A stretch of DNA of 64,000 bases from Prolixibacteraceae bacterium (GCA_019163175.1 JAFLKN010000035.1:1-64000), one strand, 5' to 3'. Shown: positions 17,806-27,684, numbered from the stretch's first letter. A program made the numbers and translations. Notes: generated from the letters alone by a model not told the origin.

Positions 17806-18816
17806 ATGTTCGAAAAGCTAATTCATCTCGAAGGTATTGATCCACTCGAATTTTTCGGGGTGAATAATGCCAAAATGAATCTGATAAAGTCCTTCTTTCC
17901 GAAGTTAATTATAGTCTACAGGGGCAATGATGTGATTGTAAAGGGTGACGATGAAGAAATTCTTCGGTTCGAATCGAAATTTCATTTAATCATTGATCAC
18001 TACAATCAATTCAATGTATTGCCTGACAGCGTTATTAACCAGGTTTTCCTGAACGAATCTGAAGGCAATACCGACTCTGTTGAAGAGGAAAAAGACATAT
18101 TGCTTTTTGGCATTAATGGAAAAGCTATTCGGGCAAGGACTCCAAATCAACGAGTTCTGGTTGATGCATGTAAAAACTCGGATCTGATTTTTGCTATTGG
18201 TCCGGCAGGAACTGGGAAAACATATACTGCAATTGCATTAGCCGTGAGAGCGCTTAAAAACAGGGAAATAAAGCGGATTATTCTTAGTCGGCCAGCCGTT
18301 GAAGCTGGTGAACGTTTAGGCTTTCTTCCAGGTGATTTAAAGGAAAAGATCGATCCTTATCTACAGCCCCTGTATGATGCGCTTTTGGACATGATTCCGG
18401 CAAAAAAACTGGACGAGTTTATGAAAGATGGTACCATTCAAATAGCGCCGCTGGCCTTTATGCGTGGCAGAACACTTAGCAATGCATTTGTAATACTCGA
18501 TGAAGCTCAGAATACCACTATTAATCAGCTTAAAATGTTCCTTACCCGAATGGGTATGAATACAAAATTTGTGATTACCGGAGACGAAACGCAAATCGAT
18601 TTACCTTTGCAAAGCCCGTCAGGATTGATTTTAGCCAAGAAAATACTAAAACATATCAAGGACATTTCTTTCGTCCAGTTCGATGTTAAAGATATCGTCA
18701 GACACCGCTTGGTTAGAGAGATTGTTGTGGCTTACGAAAAACACCATGCGCATGAATTATTGCGAAAAGAAAAAGCAAAAGAAAAAGTTAGAACAGATAA
18801 AACAGAAGAAAAATGA
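17806..18816 (+). CDS. PhoH-family ATPase
   Basis: A 336-residue cytoplasmic protein. An N-terminal ~100-residue portion resembles the small RNA-binding-like module of PhoH/PhoL proteins. The PhoH ATPase domain follows with Walker A ([15 protein letters not shown], near residue 130), [16 protein letters not shown], Walker B ([12 protein letters not shown]) and a sensor segment ([17 protein letters not shown]). The family is linked to phosphate starvation, RNA metabolism and ribosome maturation. The C-terminus is lysine-rich. The stop overlaps the purC start by four bases (ATGA). Confidence 0.92.
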   Translation: MFEKLIHLEGIDPLEFFGVNNAKMNLIKSFFPKLIIVYRGNDVIVKGDDEEILRFESKFHLIIDHYNQFNVLPDSVINQVFLNESEGNTDSVEEEKDILLFGINGKAIRARTPNQRVLVDACKNSDLIFAIGPAGTGKTYTAIALAVRALKNREIKRIILSRPAVEAGERLGFLPGDLKEKIDPYLQPLYDALLDMIPAKKLDEFMKDGTIQIAPLAFMRGRTLSNAFVILDEAQNTTINQLKMFLTRMGMNTKFVITGDETQIDLPLQSPSGLILAKKILKHIKDISFVQFDVKDIVRHRLVREIVVAYEKHHAHELLRKEKAKEKVRTDKTEEK

Positions 18817-19760
18817 AAAAAGCATTAACACGTACCGATTTTAATTTTCCGGGACAAAAGAGCGTTTACCACGGAAAAGTTAGAGATGTTTATAACATCA
18901 ACAATGAATATCTGGTAATGGTCGTTAGCGACCGTATTTCTGCCTTCGATGTAGTTTTACCAAAAGGAATTCCATACAAAGGGCAGGTATTGAATCAGAT
19001 AGCAGCAAAATTTCTGGACGCTACCAGTGACATTGTTCCAAACTGGAAAGTAGCAACTCCTGACCCAAATGTAACGGTAGGATTACATTGCGATCCATTT
19101 AAGGTTGAGATGGTTATTCGTGGCTATTTGACCGGTCATGCATGGCGCGAATACCGAAGCGGAAAAAGAACTTTGTGCGGTGTTCAGTTACCAGACGGCA
19201 TGGTAGAAAACCAAAAATTTCCGGAGCCTATTATTACGCCAACAACAAAAGCTTCCGAAGGACATGATGAAGATATTTCCAAAGAAGAGATTATTGAACA
19301 AGGAATTGTAGGCAAAGAAGACTATGAAACTCTTGAAAAATACACACGCGAGGTATTTCGGCGTGGTACTGTTATTGCTGCTGAAATGGGTCTGATTTTA
19401 GTGGATACCAAGTATGAATTTGGAAAGAAGGATGGTACAATTTACCTGATCGACGAGATTCATACGCCCGATTCTTCGCGGTATTTTTATGCTGAAGGAT
19501 ACGAAGAACGTTTGGCTAAAGGCGAAGGACAAAAGCAGCTTTCAAAAGAGTTTGTAAGGCAATGGCTCATCGAGAACGGTTTTCAAGGAAAAGAAGGGCA
19601 AGTGGTTCCGGAAATGACTGAAGAATTTGTCACTTCAATATCTGAACGTTACATCGAACTTTTTGAAAACATTACAGGTGATAAGTTTGAAAAATCTGAC
19701 TTATCTAACCTTCAGGAACGAATAGAATTAAATGTTACCAACTTCCTAAAAAATCAATAA
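18813..19760 (+). CDS. purC: Phosphoribosylaminoimidazole-succinocarboxamide synthase
   Basis: Condenses carboxyaminoimidazole ribotide with aspartate, using ATP, in purine synthesis. The 315-residue protein has the SAICAR synthase features [29 protein letters not shown] at residues ~22-50, the [12 protein letters not shown] segment, a conserved [10 protein letters not shown]-type motif and [14 protein letters not shown]. It overlaps phoH by four bases, so the two are translationally coupled. A strong terminator follows the gene. Confidence 0.96.
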   Translation: MKKALTRTDFNFPGQKSVYHGKVRDVYNINNEYLVMVVSDRISAFDVVLPKGIPYKGQVLNQIAAKFLDATSDIVPNWKVATPDPNVTVGLHCDPFKVEMVIRGYLTGHAWREYRSGKRTLCGVQLPDGMVENQKFPEPIITPTTKASEGHDEDISKEEIIEQGIVGKEDYETLEKYTREVFRRGTVIAAEMGLILVDTKYEFGKKDGTIYLIDEIHTPDSSRYFYAEGYEERLAKGEGQKQLSKEFVRQWLIENGFQGKEGQVVPEMTEEFVTSISERYIELFENITGDKFEKSDLSNLQERIELNVTNFLKNQ

Positions 19761-19764
19761 AGAG

Positions 19765-19799
19765 AAGGCTGCCTTGAGATACAGGGCAGCCTTTCTTTC
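19765..19799 (+). terminator. Intrinsic terminator after purC
   Basis: A nine-base perfect stem (AAGGCTGCC / GGCAGCCTT) with an 11-base loop and a T-rich tail (TCTTTC), starting four bases after the purC stop codon. Confidence 0.75.
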
Positions 19800-19827
19800 A
19801 TTACAAAATTGATTGATTAATTGATAT

Positions 19828-20430
19828 TTAAAACCTTGCAGAAAACCTTATTTCAATTGGTGATGGTGCAATAACATATCCTCTGGGTGAAAGCTGAAAG
19901 AACAAATCACCATGTCTGAAAAAGACGCGTCCATCGATTCGTACCTTATTGCAGTTGTCAGGTAAGTGCCTGAAATAGACGTTCCTTGGCGGCTCAACTA
20001 CGCAGTAACCTATTCCCTGATGATACCTGTAAAAGTTATTCCCAAAATAGTAATAATCTCCATGCTGATGCTTAAATACCAAGGGATTATGGTCGAATCT
20101 ATTGTAAACTCTTCCGTATTTGGGATGAGTGAAAAAGTCAGGGTTTGAATGTTTATTTCCTTTATAATATTTGGGATGATATTCTTTCCGGTTGTCATTT
20201 CGTGTGTAATCACCACGATCCCACTTTTCATTCTTCCTCTCTTTCCAATCATTTTTAGTTATTTTTTGTCCATGCCGGTCTGACTGGCGATATTCTTTCC
20301 GATCATTTTCCTTTTCGCGTCCGTCATTCTTGTGGCGATTTTGTGCTCCTGCTTCGAAAGAACAAGCAATAAGTAGAATGGAAATTGCATAAACCGGAAT
20401 ATATTTTCTTAAGTTATCAATTGTTTTCAT
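19828..20430 (-). CDS. Exported basic protein (DUF6515/DUF6600-like)
   Basis: A 200-residue protein with an N-terminal signal or lipoprotein-like segment (VYAISILLIACSFEAGAQN). Residues ~30-95 are low-complexity and rich in Lys, Arg, Asp, Asn and His (about eleven DR/DN/RK-type repeats). The remainder is beta-rich and aromatic, with the pattern YYYFGNNFYRYHQGIGYCVVEPP..LPDNCNKVRIDGRVFFRHGDLFFQ, similar to small Bacteroidota periplasmic proteins of the DUF6515 type. Function unknown. It converges on purC. Confidence 0.6.
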   Translation of the reverse strand: MKTIDNLRKYIPVYAISILLIACSFEAGAQNRHKNDGREKENDRKEYRQSDRHGQKITKNDWKERKNEKWDRGDYTRNDNRKEYHPKYYKGNKHSNPDFFTHPKYGRVYNRFDHNPLVFKHQHGDYYYFGNNFYRYHQGIGYCVVEPPRNVYFRHLPDNCNKVRIDGRVFFRHGDLFFQLSPRGYVIAPSPIEIRFSARF

Positions 20431-20630
20431 GGCCTTCAGTTATTAAGGTGAATAAATAATTTTAGAACGCTACCGGTAAGTTACTTGCTGTAAAACAAAG
20501 CTTGTGCCAAAAACAATGAAATATTAAATCAAATTATACGACACTGATATAAAGATATTTGAATAAGATTTTTTGTTTGAATTTTCCATTTCCGTATTGA
20601 AATCTCACGGTATAGTTGTTTAAATAATGC

Positions 20631-20638
20631 TATTTTTG
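20631..20638 (+). promoter_or_regulatory. Candidate -7 box for ruvX-def
   Basis: TATTTTTG, perfect TAnnTTTG, 16 bases before the GTG start of ruvX. The short spacing supports the GTG at 20655 as the true start. Confidence 0.5.
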
Positions 20639-20654
20639 CCAAAAAATAAGCATT

Positions 20655-21074
20655 GTGGGTAGAATTTTAGCTATTGACTACGGACAAAAACGGGTTGGAC
20701 TCGCGGTCACTGATCCGCTTCAGATTATAGCAACCCGGTTGGTTACGGTTCCGACTCATGAAATATGGGCATTTCTGAAGGACTATTTTGCAAAGGAACA
20801 TGTTGTAAAAGTTATTGTAGGATACCCTATGCAAATGAACAATCAGCCATCACAAGCCGTTCAATATATAAATCCGTTCCTAAAGAAGTTTCAGAAGGAC
20901 TATCCTGAAATGCCTTTGGAGCAAGTTGATGAGCGATTTACATCAAAAATGGCATTTCAAACAATGATTGATGCTGGTCTTAAAAAGAAAGACCGACAAA
21001 ATAAAGAGACTGTTGATGGTGTTAGTGCCACAATCATTTTACAGAGTTATTTAGAACGAAAAAATTACAACTAA
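20655..21074 (+). CDS. ruvX: Holliday junction resolvase-like RuvX (YqgF)
   Basis: A 139-residue RNase H-fold nuclease of the YqgF family, implicated in Holliday-junction resolution and 16S rRNA 5'-end processing. It shows AIDYGQKRVGLAVTDP at the N-terminus (first acidic residue), VDERFTSKMA mid-protein and DGVSATIILQSYLE near the C-terminus. It starts with GTG, chosen because the family N-terminus (GRILAIDYG) begins there and a -7 box lies just upstream. Its stop overlaps the def start by one base (TAATG). Confidence 0.93.
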   Translation: MGRILAIDYGQKRVGLAVTDPLQIIATRLVTVPTHEIWAFLKDYFAKEHVVKVIVGYPMQMNNQPSQAVQYINPFLKKFQKDYPEMPLEQVDERFTSKMAFQTMIDAGLKKKDRQNKETVDGVSATIILQSYLERKNYN

Positions 21075-21625
21075 TGATTTACCCGGTTACTGTATTTGGC
21101 GATCCGGTACTCAGAAAAAAGGCTGAGCCAATTACAAAGGATTTTGTGGATTTAAAGGAATTTGTCCAAAACATGTTTGAAACGATGTACAACTCGGATG
21201 GGGTTGGTTTAGCAGCGCCACAGGTTGGACAGGCAGTCCGTATTTTCGTGTTGGATACCACACACAATGAAGAAGATGAGCCGGCTGGAATTATTAAGGC
21301 ATTCATAAATCCTGTTATTGTTGAGAAATCTGGAGATGATTGGGTAATGAACGAAGGTTGTTTAAGCTTACCTGAAATACGTGAAGATGTTATTCGGCCA
21401 GAGACTGTTCGTATTAAATATGTAGATGAGAACTTCAACGAACATGAAGAAGAATATAGCGGATTTACTTCCAGAGTAATTCAACACGAATATGACCATT
21501 TAGAAGGTGTGATGTTTGTAGATTACCTTAATCCACTAAAAAAGAGAATTCTTAAAAGCAAACTCACAGCGATTAGCAAAGGAAAGGTTCTGCCCAAATA
21601 CCGAATTAGAATTCCCGGAAAATAA
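21074..21625 (+). CDS. def: Peptide deformylase
   Basis: Removes the N-formyl group from nascent proteins. The 183-residue protein has all three catalytic motifs: GVGLAAPQVGQ (residues ~44-54), EGCLSLPEIR with the metal-ligand Cys, and QHEYDHLEGVMFVD with the HExxH ligands and catalytic Glu. It overlaps ruvX by one base, so the pair is probably co-translated. Confidence 0.97.
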   Translation: MIYPVTVFGDPVLRKKAEPITKDFVDLKEFVQNMFETMYNSDGVGLAAPQVGQAVRIFVLDTTHNEEDEPAGIIKAFINPVIVEKSGDDWVMNEGCLSLPEIREDVIRPETVRIKYVDENFNEHEEEYSGFTSRVIQHEYDHLEGVMFVDYLNPLKKRILKSKLTAISKGKVLPKYRIRIPGK

Positions 21626-21747
21626 AAACGATCATTTCATTGGTCAAAATCCTCGATTCGTGTAAAAAATTGAACTTTCAGTAAAAAAGTGATTTTACTG
21701 TTTAACCATACAAAATAGTTTATCGTATCTGGCAAGAAAACCATAAA

Positions 21748-23760
21748 ATGCCAGCTACGCAAAGTATACTTCCCAAAATCCCGTTTATTCGAATAACTGG
21801 TCTTTTTTTGATTGGTATTCTTTTGAATCATTACCTGAGTCTTGATGCTAAACTTGTTGCGATTTTATGTACCCTATTGATTTCAGCTCTTATTTTCTTT
21901 TGGGCGAACAGTAGTTACAGCACAATACGGATCCAAAATTTTTTAATCTCTGTCGGAATTGTATGTATTGGAATTTTTTATCCTGTCAAAGTTAAGGAAA
22001 GACCGCTACCCTCTTTCGAACGAAAAGATTACTTTATGGCTGAAGTTTGTCAGAAACCAGCTGAAAAAGCCCGAACATACCAAACCGTTTTACTGATACA
22101 GAACAAGCTGTTGCCCAAGCCAGAAAAGGTTATGGCCTATTTCAGTAAAGAAAAATTCGATTCTACATTAAGCACTGGTGATCAAATAATAATTTTGGCC
22201 AAACCGCAGATAATCAAAAATATGGGTAATCCATTTGAATTTGATTATCAGTCGATGATACAGGCACGGAATATCTGGTTCTCCGTCTATCTGACTAATG
22301 GTAATTATTTGAAAACAAGGTATAAGGTTCACAGAGTAATCTACACAGCTGAACAGGTGCGGGATAAGTTAATTTCCATTCTCACAAAAGTTATTCATGA
22401 GAAAGAGGAACGGTCGGTTATTTCTGCACTGACTTTAGGTTACCGGGCCGAAATTGGACAGGATACCATGGATTATTTTGCTTCGACAGGAGCTATGCAC
22501 GTTTTATCTGTTTCTGGATTACATGTGGGGTTAATTTATTTTATTCTTGGTTTACTACTGTCTTTTCTAAAACGTGGCAAAACCGGTAAGGCAATTTTTG
22601 CTTGTGTAATGATTTTATTTCTCTGGATTTACGCTTTTATTTCTGGCTTTTCGCCATCTGTGCAACGGGCAACGGTTATGTTTTCATTTGTGATTATTGG
22701 CAACGGTCTGCGTCGTCCGGTAAATATATATAACACACTTATGGCCTCTGCCCTATTATTAATGTTACTTAATCCTGATGTGATTTTTGATATCGGATTT
22801 CAACTTTCCTATTTAGCCGTTTTTGGAATTATTCTGATACAACCAGCTCTATATAAATTAATTGACGTAACAAATCCGGTTGCCAAATGGATTTGGAGTT
22901 TAACTACAGTTTCTGTTGCAGCTCAGCTGACAACCTTTCCATTGGGGCTGTTCTATTTTAATCAATTTCCGAATTTATTTTGGCTAAGCAATTTCATCGT
23001 AATTCCGGCAACAACTCTAATTATCTGGCTTACATTAGTCTTTTTCAGTGTTTGTCCGATACCAGGTCTTGCACTTATTCTCGGAATTGTTATTGAAAAA
23101 ATTACTCATTGGATGCTTGTTGTATTGAAATTTCTTGATTCTCTACCATATGCCGTTAGCCAAGGGATTGTGCTAAGTCAGACCCAGGTTTTTATATTGT
23201 TTTCGGGCATAATTGCAATTATTCTATTTTTTACCTCTAAAAGAAAAGGCTGGCTTTTATCCTTTTTAGTAGCAATCCTACTTTTTCAGTTAAGCAATTT
23301 TTACGAAAAGAGTAAAGTGTTCAACCAAAGAGAGATAATTGTATATAACTCGAAGAGTATGATGATTCATTTAGTTAATGGAAGAACAAATTATCTGATT
23401 ACCAATGATGTTCAGAATTTATCAGAGAATGAAATATCGACTTTTGAAAAAGTAAGAAATCATCTAGAATTAAATCCTACACAAATCATATCGCTGGACC
23501 AATCCTGTAAAAGCGAATATGGTGATCTGGTTATAAATAAGAATCAGCTAAAATTTATTAACGCAACCATAAGTTCAGGTTCTGTGCGTGAAATGAAGAA
23601 AATCAGTGAATTAATAACCTTGAAGATTCAGGCAACAGATTCGAATACTGCAACAATTGAAAAAAATATCTACACTGGAAATTCAGATTTATTTGGAGAA
23701 TCAAAACCGGAATACTTCTGCACTAAACTGAACGGTGCTTTTCTTTGTCAAATAAAATAA
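21748..23760 (+). CDS. ComEC/Rec2-family membrane protein
   Basis: A 670-residue polytopic membrane protein. After two or three N-terminal helices comes a DUF4131-like soluble segment, then the competence domain with VISALTLGYRAEIGQD, GAMHVLSVSGLHVGLI (the ComEC signature), SGFSPSVQRATVMF and about eight further helices. The C-terminal ~150 residues lack the metallo-beta-lactamase HxHxDH motif found in long ComEC proteins. It could be the DNA-uptake channel or a paralogue with another transport role. No other competence genes are nearby. Confidence 0.87.
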   Translation: MPATQSILPKIPFIRITGLFLIGILLNHYLSLDAKLVAILCTLLISALIFFWANSSYSTIRIQNFLISVGIVCIGIFYPVKVKERPLPSFERKDYFMAEVCQKPAEKARTYQTVLLIQNKLLPKPEKVMAYFSKEKFDSTLSTGDQIIILAKPQIIKNMGNPFEFDYQSMIQARNIWFSVYLTNGNYLKTRYKVHRVIYTAEQVRDKLISILTKVIHEKEERSVISALTLGYRAEIGQDTMDYFASTGAMHVLSVSGLHVGLIYFILGLLLSFLKRGKTGKAIFACVMILFLWIYAFISGFSPSVQRATVMFSFVIIGNGLRRPVNIYNTLMASALLLMLLNPDVIFDIGFQLSYLAVFGIILIQPALYKLIDVTNPVAKWIWSLTTVSVAAQLTTFPLGLFYFNQFPNLFWLSNFIVIPATTLIIWLTLVFFSVCPIPGLALILGIVIEKITHWMLVVLKFLDSLPYAVSQGIVLSQTQVFILFSGIIAIILFFTSKRKGWLLSFLVAILLFQLSNFYEKSKVFNQREIIVYNSKSMMIHLVNGRTNYLITNDVQNLSENEISTFEKVRNHLELNPTQIISLDQSCKSEYGDLVINKNQLKFINATISSGSVREMKKISELITLKIQATDSNTATIEKNIYTGNSDLFGESKPEYFCTKLNGAFLCQIK

Positions 23761-23772
23761 GACGAACTTGTA

Positions 23773-24387
23773 TCATTCGTCAAAAATACCTTTCCCCTGG
23801 CGAATAACCACCGGAACATCTTCAGTAAGATCAACAACGGTTGAAGGTATATTATCACCATATCCTCCATCAATAACAAGGTCAACAATTTCCCTAAACT
23901 TTTCATAGATCAATTCCGGATCAGTTGAATATTCAATGATGTCGTCATCGTCATGAATGGAGGTTGACATGATCGGATTCCCCAACTCACGAACAAGTTC
24001 AATAACAATTGAATTATCTGGAATTCGTATTCCAACAGTTTTCTTTTTTCCCTTAAAATACTTAGGGACATTGCTGTTGGCATTCAGTATGAAGGTAAAC
24101 GGACCCGGCAAATAGCGCTTCAGCAACTTAAAAGATTGATTAGACACCGGTTTTGAAAAATCGGATAGATGACTTAAATCACTGCAAATGAATGAGAAAT
24201 TAGATTTTTCGACCTGAACATTTTTATAACGGGCAATTTTTTCAACCGCTTTGCCATTTGTAATATCACATCCAAGTCCATAAACTGTATCGGTGGGATA
24301 AATAATAATTCCGCCATTACGAAGTACTTCGACAACTTGCCTGATATCTTTGGGGTTTGGATTTTCAGGATAGATTTTTAAAAACAT
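23773..24387 (-). CDS. YrdC/YciO/Sua5-family protein (threonylcarbamoyl-AMP synthase-like)
   Basis: A ~204-residue protein of the Sua5/YciO/YrdC fold with NGGIIIYPTDTVYGLGCD near the N-terminus, LLKRYLPGPFTFIL in the middle and GIRIPDNSIVIELVRELGNPIMSTS. Sua5/YrdC members form threonylcarbamoyl-AMP for the tRNA t6A37 modification. The sequence is nearer the YciO branch, whose function is less certain. An ATG at 24447 is in frame, but a minus-strand -7 box (TAAATTTG, 24452-24445) lies on it, so the ATG at 24387 (MFLKIYPENPNP) is preferred. Confidence 0.85.
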   Translation of the reverse strand: MFLKIYPENPNPKDIRQVVEVLRNGGIIIYPTDTVYGLGCDITNGKAVEKIARYKNVQVEKSNFSFICSDLSHLSDFSKPVSNQSFKLLKRYLPGPFTFILNANSNVPKYFKGKKKTVGIRIPDNSIVIELVRELGNPIMSTSIHDDDDIIEYSTDPELIYEKFREIVDLVIDGGYGDNIPSTVVDLTEDVPVVIRQGKGIFDE

Positions 24388-24444
24388 TGAACCCTCCACT
24401 TTTTGTGAGACCGTAAATTTAGTTATTTTGGCTTGTTGTTTCAT

Positions 24445-24452
24445 CAAATTTA
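24445..24452 (-). promoter_or_regulatory. Candidate -7 box for the YrdC/YciO gene
   Basis: Minus-strand TAAATTTG, a perfect TAnnTTTG match, 57 bases before the ATG at 24387. It overlaps the alternative upstream start, arguing against it. Confidence 0.45.
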
Positions 24453-24458
24453 TAACAT

Positions 24459-25142
24459 ATGCTTAAAGAGTTCATGATAACCGAAGATGGCTCACACACC
24501 ATCTATCTTCCTGAAATGGATGAGCATTATCATTCAGTTCATGGCGCAATTCAGGAATCTGTGCAAATTTACATTCAGCAAGGTCTGCTACAATCCACAA
24601 AGAACGAAATATCAATTCTGGAAATCGGATTTGGAACTGGGCTAAATGCTTATCTTACATACTGCTATGCTAAAAAGATGAAAATAAAGGTCGATTATTT
24701 TAGTCTGGAAAAATACCCCCTAACTGAAACTGATTTTTTGAAATTGAATTATCCCGACATAATTTTTCCGGAGTATTCATCTGTTTTCGGGCAAATACAT
24801 TCTGCAGATTGGGATATATTTGCTGAAATATCGCCTGAATTCAGGCTTCAAAAAATTCATGCGGATTTATTGAATTTTCAGTTTAGCCCAATACCTCAGT
24901 TCGATTTGGTTTACTATGATGCATTCGCCCCTGGGAAACAGCCTGAAATGTGGTCAGATGAAATCTTACAAAAAGTGGCAGCATCAGTAAAGATTGATGG
25001 AATTATAGTTACCTATTGTGCAAAAGGTACTGTAAGGCGTGCGCTTATGGCTTCTGGATTTGAAATGGAACGCTTACCTGGTCCTGTTGGGAAAAAAGAG
25101 ATTTTGAGAGGCAAAAAGGCCAATTCAGTTCTTCCCAAATAA
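24459..25142 (+). CDS. mnmD: tRNA (mnm5s2U34)-methyltransferase MnmD
   Basis: A 227-residue SAM-dependent methyltransferase corresponding to the methylating domain of MnmC, acting alone as in many bacteria that lack the oxidase half. It shows the SAM-binding motif EIGFGTGLNAYLTY (~residues 52-65), YYDAFAPGKQPEMWSDE, and the C-terminal GTVRRALMASGFEMERLPGPVGKKEILRG. It would complete the wobble-uridine modification. Divergent from the YrdC/YciO gene. Confidence 0.9.
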   Translation: MLKEFMITEDGSHTIYLPEMDEHYHSVHGAIQESVQIYIQQGLLQSTKNEISILEIGFGTGLNAYLTYCYAKKMKIKVDYFSLEKYPLTETDFLKLNYPDIIFPEYSSVFGQIHSADWDIFAEISPEFRLQKIHADLLNFQFSPIPQFDLVYYDAFAPGKQPEMWSDEILQKVAASVKIDGIIVTYCAKGTVRRALMASGFEMERLPGPVGKKEILRGKKANSVLPK

Positions 25143-25304
25143 TAAAAAATAATCTATATTCGTAGCCTGAAAATCATATTTTCAAAATAGCTGATAATCA
25201 ATTTAAAGACCGATTGGAAGACATCTCATATCGAAAATGATTAATCTGGATTTTGGAGTTAAGTTATTAGAAATTGTTTAATATATATTTATAAAAAGAA
25301 GAAC

Positions 25305-26015
25305 ATGAAATTAAGATCATTCATTTATGCATCGGCACTTGTCTTAACTGTAGGAGTTGCAGGATGCCAAAATTCAGGTAAAAAAGGCGAGGTCGTTCTT
25401 GCTAGTAAAAACGATTCAGTAAGTTACTCATTGGGTGTACTGATTGGCGAAAGCAACAAACAACAAATGAAACAGGCTCCAGGCGTTGACCAGCTTAACA
25501 AAGAAATCATGATTGCCGCTTTCGAAAAAGCATTTATGGGCGATTCTGTACAGATTAAAGCTGAAAGCTGTAATGCAACTGTTCAGAAATTTTTTGCTGA
25601 AATATCTAAAGTTGAAGCTGATAAAAATATTAAAGCTGGAGAAGAATTTCTTGCTGCGAATAAAAATAAAGCAGGTGTTGTAACTCTTCCAAGTGGACTT
25701 CAATACGAAATTATTAAAACCGGAACAGGTCCAAAACCAAAAGCTGAAGAACAGGTAAAATGTCATTATCATGGTACAACTATCGATGGAAAAGTATTTG
25801 ACAGTTCTGTTGATCGCGGTGAGCCTGCAGTATTCCCTGTTAACCGCGTTATTCCAGGATGGACAGAAGCTTTACAGTTAATGCCTGTTGGTTCTAAATG
25901 GAAATTATATATCCCTTCTGCATTGGCTTATGGAGAGCAAGGTGCTGGTCAGGATATCAAGCCAAATTCAACCCTAATCTTCGAAGTTGAATTGCTGGAA
26001 ATTGTAAAACAGTAA
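25305..26015 (+). CDS. FKBP-type peptidyl-prolyl isomerase lipoprotein
   Basis: A 236-residue exported isomerase. The N-terminus has a lipobox (GVAGC at residues ~18-22), then an FkpA/Mip-like helical dimerisation region (~residues 35-115), and a C-terminal FKBP domain (EQVKCHYHGTTIDGKVFDSSVDRGEPAVFPVNRVIPGWTEAL; SALAYGEQGAG..TLIFEVELLEI). Such proteins aid folding at the outer or inner membrane. The gene is monocistronic, with a strong terminator 19 bases after the stop codon. Confidence 0.93.
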   Translation: MKLRSFIYASALVLTVGVAGCQNSGKKGEVVLASKNDSVSYSLGVLIGESNKQQMKQAPGVDQLNKEIMIAAFEKAFMGDSVQIKAESCNATVQKFFAEISKVEADKNIKAGEEFLAANKNKAGVVTLPSGLQYEIIKTGTGPKPKAEEQVKCHYHGTTIDGKVFDSSVDRGEPAVFPVNRVIPGWTEALQLMPVGSKWKLYIPSALAYGEQGAGQDIKPNSTLIFEVELLEIVKQ

Positions 26016-26033
26016 TTTATTTTTCAATACCTC

Positions 26034-26071
26034 AAAGCACTCTTGTATTATGAATGCAAGAGTGCTTTTTA
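26034..26071 (+). terminator. Intrinsic terminator after the FKBP lipoprotein gene
   Basis: A 12-base perfect stem (AAAGCACTCTTG / CAAGAGTGCTTT) with an 11-base loop, followed by a T run. Confidence 0.85.
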
Positions 26072-26100
26072 TTTTTGCTAATTAAAACCGAGAATACAAT

Positions 26101-26472
26101 ATGAGCATGCAGGTAAAAGGAACTCTCCAACAAATTCTAAAGTTAGAATCGGGAGTTAGTAAAGCTGGTAAAGAATGGAAGAAACAAGATTTTGTTTTAG
26201 TAACTAATGAGCAATTTCCCAAAACAGTATGTTTTACACTATTTGGTGACAAAATATCATTGATTGAAGGTATAAATGAAGGTTCTGAAGTTGAAGTGTA
26301 CTTTTCGATTGAATCGCGCGATTTTAATGGCAAGTGGTATCACAATATCAACGCTTGGAAAATTGAACGTGCCGGAGCTGTTAGTGCATCAAAGAACTAT
26401 CCACCTGAATTTTCAGTCGGCGATATTCCTCCTGAATCAGCTGATGATTCGGGTAACGACCTTCCATTTTAA
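26101..26472 (+). CDS. DUF3127 domain-containing protein
   Basis: A 123-residue Bacteroidota protein of the DUF3127 family, presumed an OB-fold single-strand-binding-like protein. Family pattern: VKGTLQQILKLESGVSKAGKEWKKQDFVL, FGDKISLI, EVEVYFSIESRDFNGKWYHNINAWKIE. The acidic C-terminal tail (PPESADDSGNDLPF) ends like the SSB tip that binds partner proteins, which supports an SSB-like role. Function has not been established for the family. Confidence 0.88.
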   Translation: MSMQVKGTLQQILKLESGVSKAGKEWKKQDFVLVTNEQFPKTVCFTLFGDKISLIEGINEGSEVEVYFSIESRDFNGKWYHNINAWKIERAGAVSASKNYPPEFSVGDIPPESADDSGNDLPF

Positions 26473-26475
26473 ATG

Positions 26476-26513
26476 AAAAGAGGCAATATTCTATACTGAA
26501 TATTGCCTCTTTT
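26476..26513. terminator. Bidirectional intrinsic terminator between convergent genes
   Basis: A ~15-base near-perfect inverted repeat (AAAAGAGGCAATATT / AATATTGCCTCTTTT) with an eight-base loop. A-runs on one side and T-runs on the other serve both the DUF3127 gene and the convergent response-regulator gene ending at 26531. Confidence 0.8.
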
Positions 26514-26530
26514 AGCTAAGAAATATGGGC

Positions 26531-27613
26531 TTAGATTTCAATCAGACTATTTTTTAAAGCAAACACAATCACCTCAATCATATTGTTTGCACCCGACTTC
26601 TCCATGAGGCGAGTCCGATGCTTTTCTACTGTACGGTCAGAAATTGCAAGCCGATCAGCTATAATTTTAATGGGTAATCCTTCCATTGACAAGCAAAGTA
26701 CCTCATTCTCCCTTTTAGTAAAAAAAGTATTGCTTTGGTTCTTTGGGTTCAGACTTTTCTGTTTAAATATCTCAGTAATTTTCTCGCCAAGTGCCTCTGA
26801 TATCTTAATATTTTCGTGTTTTAGCAGATTATAAATTTCGTCAGCATACTGTTGGCTATCTATTTCGGAATTCGATCTTTTTAAAGGATTTATAATTCCG
26901 ATAAACAATTTATAATTCGAATACTTTTCGAATTCAGAAATTACCAAATGAACAGGAGAATCTTCATTCCCTGAAGTTTTAAGGATAACATCATCATTAA
27001 AAGCCATATTTTTCTCAGAATGGAGTTTTTTAATTTTCTCCTGAATTTTCTTTAAAGAAACAGAGTCAAAAATTTCATCAATTTTCTTCCCTATCAGGTT
27101 ATTTTCATTGGCTTTGATCATATTTATGAAGGCCATATTTGCTTTAAAGACTTTAGTCCCATCAAATAAGAAAATTCCAACCGGCGAGAGATCAAATAAT
27201 TGGTTGAAACCTAACCGAGCCTCTTCGCGAATAGTTCTGAATTTTTCAAGCCTTTTTTCAATTGACCGGATTAAATCTGCATTGATAATGGGTTTAACCA
27301 AATAGTCATCGGCCCCAAGTGACATGCCAAATCGGATATCTTCCAATTCTGAGCTACCTGTTAAAAAGATAAAGGGTATTCGGTTTAAAATTGAACTTTC
27401 TTCTAACACCCGGTAAACCTGGTAGCCATCTATAGTATCCATATTAATGTCACACAAGATCAGATCTGGGTTATATTCAAAAGCTTTTTGTATTCCGGAC
27501 GCCCCATTATTGGTAACACATACATCATATTTATGAACCAAAAGGACGTTTTGAATTGTAACTCCTAATCTTTCGTCGTCCTCAATAACAAGTATCTTCT
27601 TTTGAAAATTCAT
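26531..27613 (-). CDS. Response regulator: REC-PAS-LuxR
   Basis: A 360-residue regulator with three parts. Residues 1-~125 are a receiver (ILVIEDDERLG; phospho-Asp in LILCDINMDTIDGY; Lys in ADDYLVKPI). Residues ~140-260 are PAS-like (FDLSPVGIFLFDGTKVFKANMAFINMI). Residues ~295-355 are a LuxR helix-turn-helix (FTKRENEVLCLSMEGLPIKIIADRLAISDRTVEKHR). Phosphorylation is presumed to control DNA binding. No kinase is adjacent on the same strand. The divergent kinase at 27953 lies 339 bases away but has its own LytTR partner. Confidence 0.9.
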   Translation of the reverse strand: MNFQKKILVIEDDERLGVTIQNVLLVHKYDVCVTNNGASGIQKAFEYNPDLILCDINMDTIDGYQVYRVLEESSILNRIPFIFLTGSSELEDIRFGMSLGADDYLVKPIINADLIRSIEKRLEKFRTIREEARLGFNQLFDLSPVGIFLFDGTKVFKANMAFINMIKANENNLIGKKIDEIFDSVSLKKIQEKIKKLHSEKNMAFNDDVILKTSGNEDSPVHLVISEFEKYSNYKLFIGIINPLKRSNSEIDSQQYADEIYNLLKHENIKISEALGEKITEIFKQKSLNPKNQSNTFFTKRENEVLCLSMEGLPIKIIADRLAISDRTVEKHRTRLMEKSGANNMIEVIVFALKNSLIEI

Positions 27614-27684
27614 AATTGCTAATTATTCTATTAAACAAGATATTTACTGATTGTTCTACAAATAAATATCTTGCATAAATATAT

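Noticed and set aside
24388-24447. Upstream ATG start for the YrdC/YciO gene
   Set aside because: It overlaps a candidate -7 box and adds 20 residues before the family N-terminus.
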